Origin: Euryarchaeota archaeon UBA605
Lineage (GTDB): Archaea; Thermoplasmatota; Poseidoniia; Poseidoniales; Thalassarchaeaceae
DNA: 8,524 nucleotides
Assembly: GCA_002504905.1 (NCBI GenBank)
Contig: DATY01000031.1
Location: 77,192-85,715 of the forward strand
Direction of reading: 5' to 3'
Translations under genes and position numbers: made by a program
Shown: in pieces, positions 7,218 to 8,524 of the stretch
How the letters are laid out: every line of letters starts with the position of its first letter
How positions within the stretch are numbered: the first letter of the stretch is position 1
Notes under the pieces: model-generated
What the model was told of the DNA's origin: nothing
Databases searched by the model: none
The model's input: the letters and a program-made list of their open reading frames with translations, nothing else

Positions 7218-7534
7218 ACGTCAGAGTGAAAGGCGACTCTATGTGGCCAACTCTTGGTGATGGAGAAATAGTACGTTTTGAAAAAATCAATGATAATCCA
7301 GTTTTTGTTAATAGTATTGTTTTGTTCAAACATCCATTTAAGAAAGATTTCAATCTAATTAAAAGAATTTCATCAATAAATGGTGAGAAAGTTTTCTTAG
7401 TCGGAGATAATCCTGATCCAAATGCTTCCGAAGACAGTCATAATTTTGGCCCGATAGACATTAAGGATATATTCGCAGTTATGCTAGAAATAACTTCTAA
7501 CAGCAGCCATCTTCTCTCATTGGAGCTGGATTAA
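7199..7534 (+). CDS. sodX: Ni-SOD maturation peptidase (S24/S26 family)
   Basis: A 111-residue serine peptidase expected to remove the SodN leader so that His19 becomes the nickel-binding N terminus. The Ser nucleophile lies in GDSMWPTL (12-19, Ser14), the general-base Lys in LIKRI (Lys55), and the conserved GDNPDPNASEDSHNFGP block is at 69-85. Together these are typical of the signal-peptidase-like fold of the nickel-type SOD maturation proteases. No membrane anchor is present, unlike ordinary type I signal peptidases, so it should act in the cytoplasm, in keeping with the non-Sec leader of SodN. The ATG lies inside the end of sodN, with an in-frame TGA at 7190-7192 just upstream, so the start is well bounded and translation is probably coupled. 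The 3' end overlaps the convergent nikR-like gene by 38 bases. Cleavage of SodN is inferred from family and adjacency. Confidence 0.9.
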   Translation: MDSRFIDVRVKGDSMWPTLGDGEIVRFEKINDNPVFVNSIVLFKHPFKKDFNLIKRISSINGEKVFLVGDNPDPNASEDSHNFGPIDIKDIFAVMLEITSNSSHLLSLELD

Positions 7535-7928
7535 AAGTAATTTTATTGACATTCGGTGTATTTTGAAGTTTTTCGATAGTTTTCCTAAATTCTGATGCTG
7601 TTCCTTTACCTTGCATAATATCAACACAAGTGTGACTATGCTTGAGACAACTATGACTACATGAACTAAATTGTATACCCTCATTATGTCTGATTTCCAT
7701 TAACTTATTTTCTACACCATGATCATGTTGGTAATAGACTATCAAATGACCTTCAAGAAACTCATCATCGGGCATTGAATTTAGTTCGCCTCTCTGCTTA
7801 ATATCCGAATAATATAATGCAGCATCTCGGAGGAACCTACTTCTATTCTGGTATCCTGACTTTTTGATTATGTTTTCTAGATCATTTGCAAACGTTTTGT
7901 CAGCACTGAAAGTTATGATTTGACTCAT
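7497..7928 (-). CDS. nikR: NikR-like nickel-responsive regulator with altered ligands
   Basis: A 143-residue predicted metal-responsive repressor. Residues 2-40 form a ribbon-helix-helix DNA-binding domain (ITFSAD strand, then GYQNRSRFLRDA, like GYNNRSEAIRD of E. coli NikR). The remainder fits the ACT-like metal-binding, tetramerising domain, with a VYYQHDH segment (64-70) and VDIMQGKG (102-109) in the place of LEIAVLKGD. E. coli NikR binds nickel through His76, His87, His89 and Cys95. Here His81, His92 and Cys101 appear to correspond, but the second residue of the H-x-H pair is Cys94, and one residue is inserted before Cys101. Additional Cys90, His97, His99 and a terminal Gly-Cys-Cys make it unusually thiol-rich. 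Position between sodN-sodX and a metal-uptake gene supports a nickel role. It could sense another metal. No Shine-Dalgarno is seen; the transcript is probably leaderless. Confidence 0.82.
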   Translation of the reverse strand: MSQIITFSADKTFANDLENIIKKSGYQNRSRFLRDAALYYSDIKQRGELNSMPDDEFLEGHLIVYYQHDHGVENKLMEIRHNEGIQFSSCSHSCLKHSHTCVDIMQGKGTASEFRKTIEKLQNTPNVNKITFNPAPMREDGCC

Positions 7929-7948
7929 GTTTTAACGGGTAAGCAACC

Positions 7949-7960
7949 ATTAATAATAAT
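7949..7960 (-). promoter_or_regulatory. TATA-like element for the nikR-like gene
   Basis: On the minus strand this reads ATTATTATTAAT, centred about 26 bases from the ATG at 7928. This is the spacing expected for archaeal initiation at or next to the start codon. The lack of any Shine-Dalgarno upstream of the ATG agrees with a leaderless transcript. It overlaps one arm of the inverted repeat. Confidence 0.45.
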
Positions 7961-7981
7961 TTCCATTTATGTATTTATTAA
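7950..7981. repeat. Inverted repeat TTAATAA-N18-TTATTAA, candidate operator
   Basis: Arms at 7950-7956 and 7975-7981 are perfect 7-base complements separated by 18 bases. One arm overlaps the nikR TATA-like element; the other lies just upstream of the znuA TATA box, over the likely TFB recognition element. A protein bound here could control both genes. The 25-base arm spacing is near, but not equal to, the 22 bases of the E. coli NikR operator (6-base arms separated by 16). The region is very AT-rich, so chance is a real alternative. Confidence 0.35.
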
Positions 7982-7986
7982 GATTT

Positions 7987-7994
7987 TTTAAATA
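7987..7994 (+). promoter_or_regulatory. Archaeal TATA box for znuA-like gene
   Basis: TTTAAATA matches the archaeal TATA consensus closely and is centred about 26 bases upstream of the A of the ATG at 8016. This predicts a leaderless transcript that begins at the start codon. The bases just before the ATG (GGAGCGCC) contain a GGAG that could serve as a weak ribosome-binding site only if initiation were further upstream. Confidence 0.6.
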
Positions 7995-8015
7995 GTTAAT
8001 AGCATCCGGAGCGCC

Positions 8016-8524
8016 ATGAATAACACAGTGAGAGCTCTATCAGTTAGTATGATTTTGATTCTATCAAGCCTAGCAGGATGTCTATCAGATGATGAAACAA
8101 CAGTTGTACCAGATGAAAATAATTTAGATGATTTGGTAATTAATTACGGTACTGTAATGGTATCAACATATCACGTAGGTGAATTAGTATCTGCAGTGGC
8201 AGGAGATAGTGTTACTTTGGAATACATGAGCCAAGATAATATTCCTGTTCATGATTATGAACCATCTGCTGCGGATTTAATTAGACTACAAGAAGCAGAC
8301 TTATTCTTCTATCATGGCTTGAATCTAGAACCATGGGTTGATTCTACTCTTTCATCTCTGGGTGATGATGCACCACCTTCTTACATGACTCATACTATGC
8401 CCTCTGGTGAAAGCGATTTAGCTTACGAATCAATGCTTGTATCTGACTTGTGCGAGTTAATGACCGATGGGCCATTCGAGAGTACCACTCTCGGAATGAT
8501 GCATGATGATCATGATGACCATGA
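8016..8524 (+). CDS. ZnuA-like metal-binding lipoprotein, 5' part
   Basis: An open frame of 169 full codons begins at the ATG at 8016 and runs off the right edge. Residues 1-22 form a lipoprotein signal with lipobox LAGC and Cys22 as the anchor. An acidic linker (about 24-40) precedes the start of a cluster A-I (ZnuA/TroA-type) substrate-binding domain: VMVSTYHVGELV (47-58, candidate ligand His53), PVHDYEPSAADLIRLQEADL (77-96, ligand His79) and FFYHGLNLEPW (97-107). The frame is cut in a loop of His and Asp (MMHDDHDDH, 161-169), like the His-rich zinc loop of ZnuA. The protein should capture a divalent metal, probably zinc, for an ABC importer whose permease and ATPase would lie beyond the window. 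Being divergent from the NikR-like gene, nickel is an alternative substrate. An in-frame TAA at 7989-7991 bounds the start. Confidence 0.88.
   Translation, partial: MNNTVRALSVSMILILSSLAGCLSDDETTVVPDENNLDDLVINYGTVMVSTYHVGELVSAVAGDSVTLEYMSQDNIPVHDYEPSAADLIRLQEADLFFYHGLNLEPWVDSTLSSLGDDAPPSYMTHTMPSGESDLAYESMLVSDLCELMTDGPFESTTLGMMHDDHDDH

Noticed and set aside
7084..7353. An 89-codon minus-strand frame across the sodN/sodX junction
   Set aside because: It is antisense to two well-supported genes and shows no domain.
8465..8524. The GAT/CAT-rich end of the window as a tandem DNA repeat
   Set aside because: It encodes the His/Asp-rich loop typical of ZnuA-type proteins, in frame with the rest, so the repetition is explained by the protein.

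Overview
The window is AT-rich and gene-dense. It looks like marine planktonic archaeal DNA, most plausibly a low-GC Poseidoniales (Marine Group II) or related euryarchaeon. The support is an archaeal-type valyl-tRNA synthetase, consensus archaeal TATA boxes about 26 bases upstream of apparently leaderless start codons, a NikR-like ribbon-helix-helix regulator, and a large two-half RND/MMPL membrane protein. The lineage is an inference from these features, not a database result.

Layout. Bases 1-108 (minus) are the 5' end of an EVE-domain (THYN1-like) gene cut by the left edge. Bases 145-3054 (minus) encode a 969-residue RND/MMPL-family membrane protein. A 152-base divergent region separates it from valS (3207-5672, plus). 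valS converges on a serA-like 2-hydroxyacid dehydrogenase (5669-6646, minus) with overlapping stop codons. The right third is a nickel/metal module. It holds nickel superoxide dismutase (sodN, 6750-7217, plus) and its maturation peptidase (sodX, 7199-7534, plus, overlapping sodN by 19 bases). A convergent NikR-like regulator follows (7497-7928, minus, overlapping sodX by 38 bases). Divergent from it, across an 87-base region, is the 5' part of a ZnuA-like metal-binding lipoprotein (8016 to the right edge), broken off in a His-rich loop.

How the genes fit together. SodN is made with an 18-residue leader that must be removed to expose His19 as the nickel-binding N terminus; SodX is the expected peptidase. 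The NikR-like protein probably senses nickel or a related metal. It sits between the nickel-requiring enzyme and a metal-uptake gene, with an inverted repeat across the shared nikR/znuA promoter region and a direct repeat just upstream of sodN as candidate operators. The other genes look like housekeeping (valS, serA) and envelope (RND) functions with no clear link to the metal module.

Most notable points: a compact nickel-SOD, peptidase, regulator and metal-binding-protein cluster; altered predicted metal ligands in the NikR-like protein; SodN lacking the Glu/Arg pair known from the Streptomyces enzyme; and a ValRS with HIGA in place of HIGH and an insertion just after KMSKS. No tRNA, rRNA, CRISPR array, transposon or phage feature was seen.
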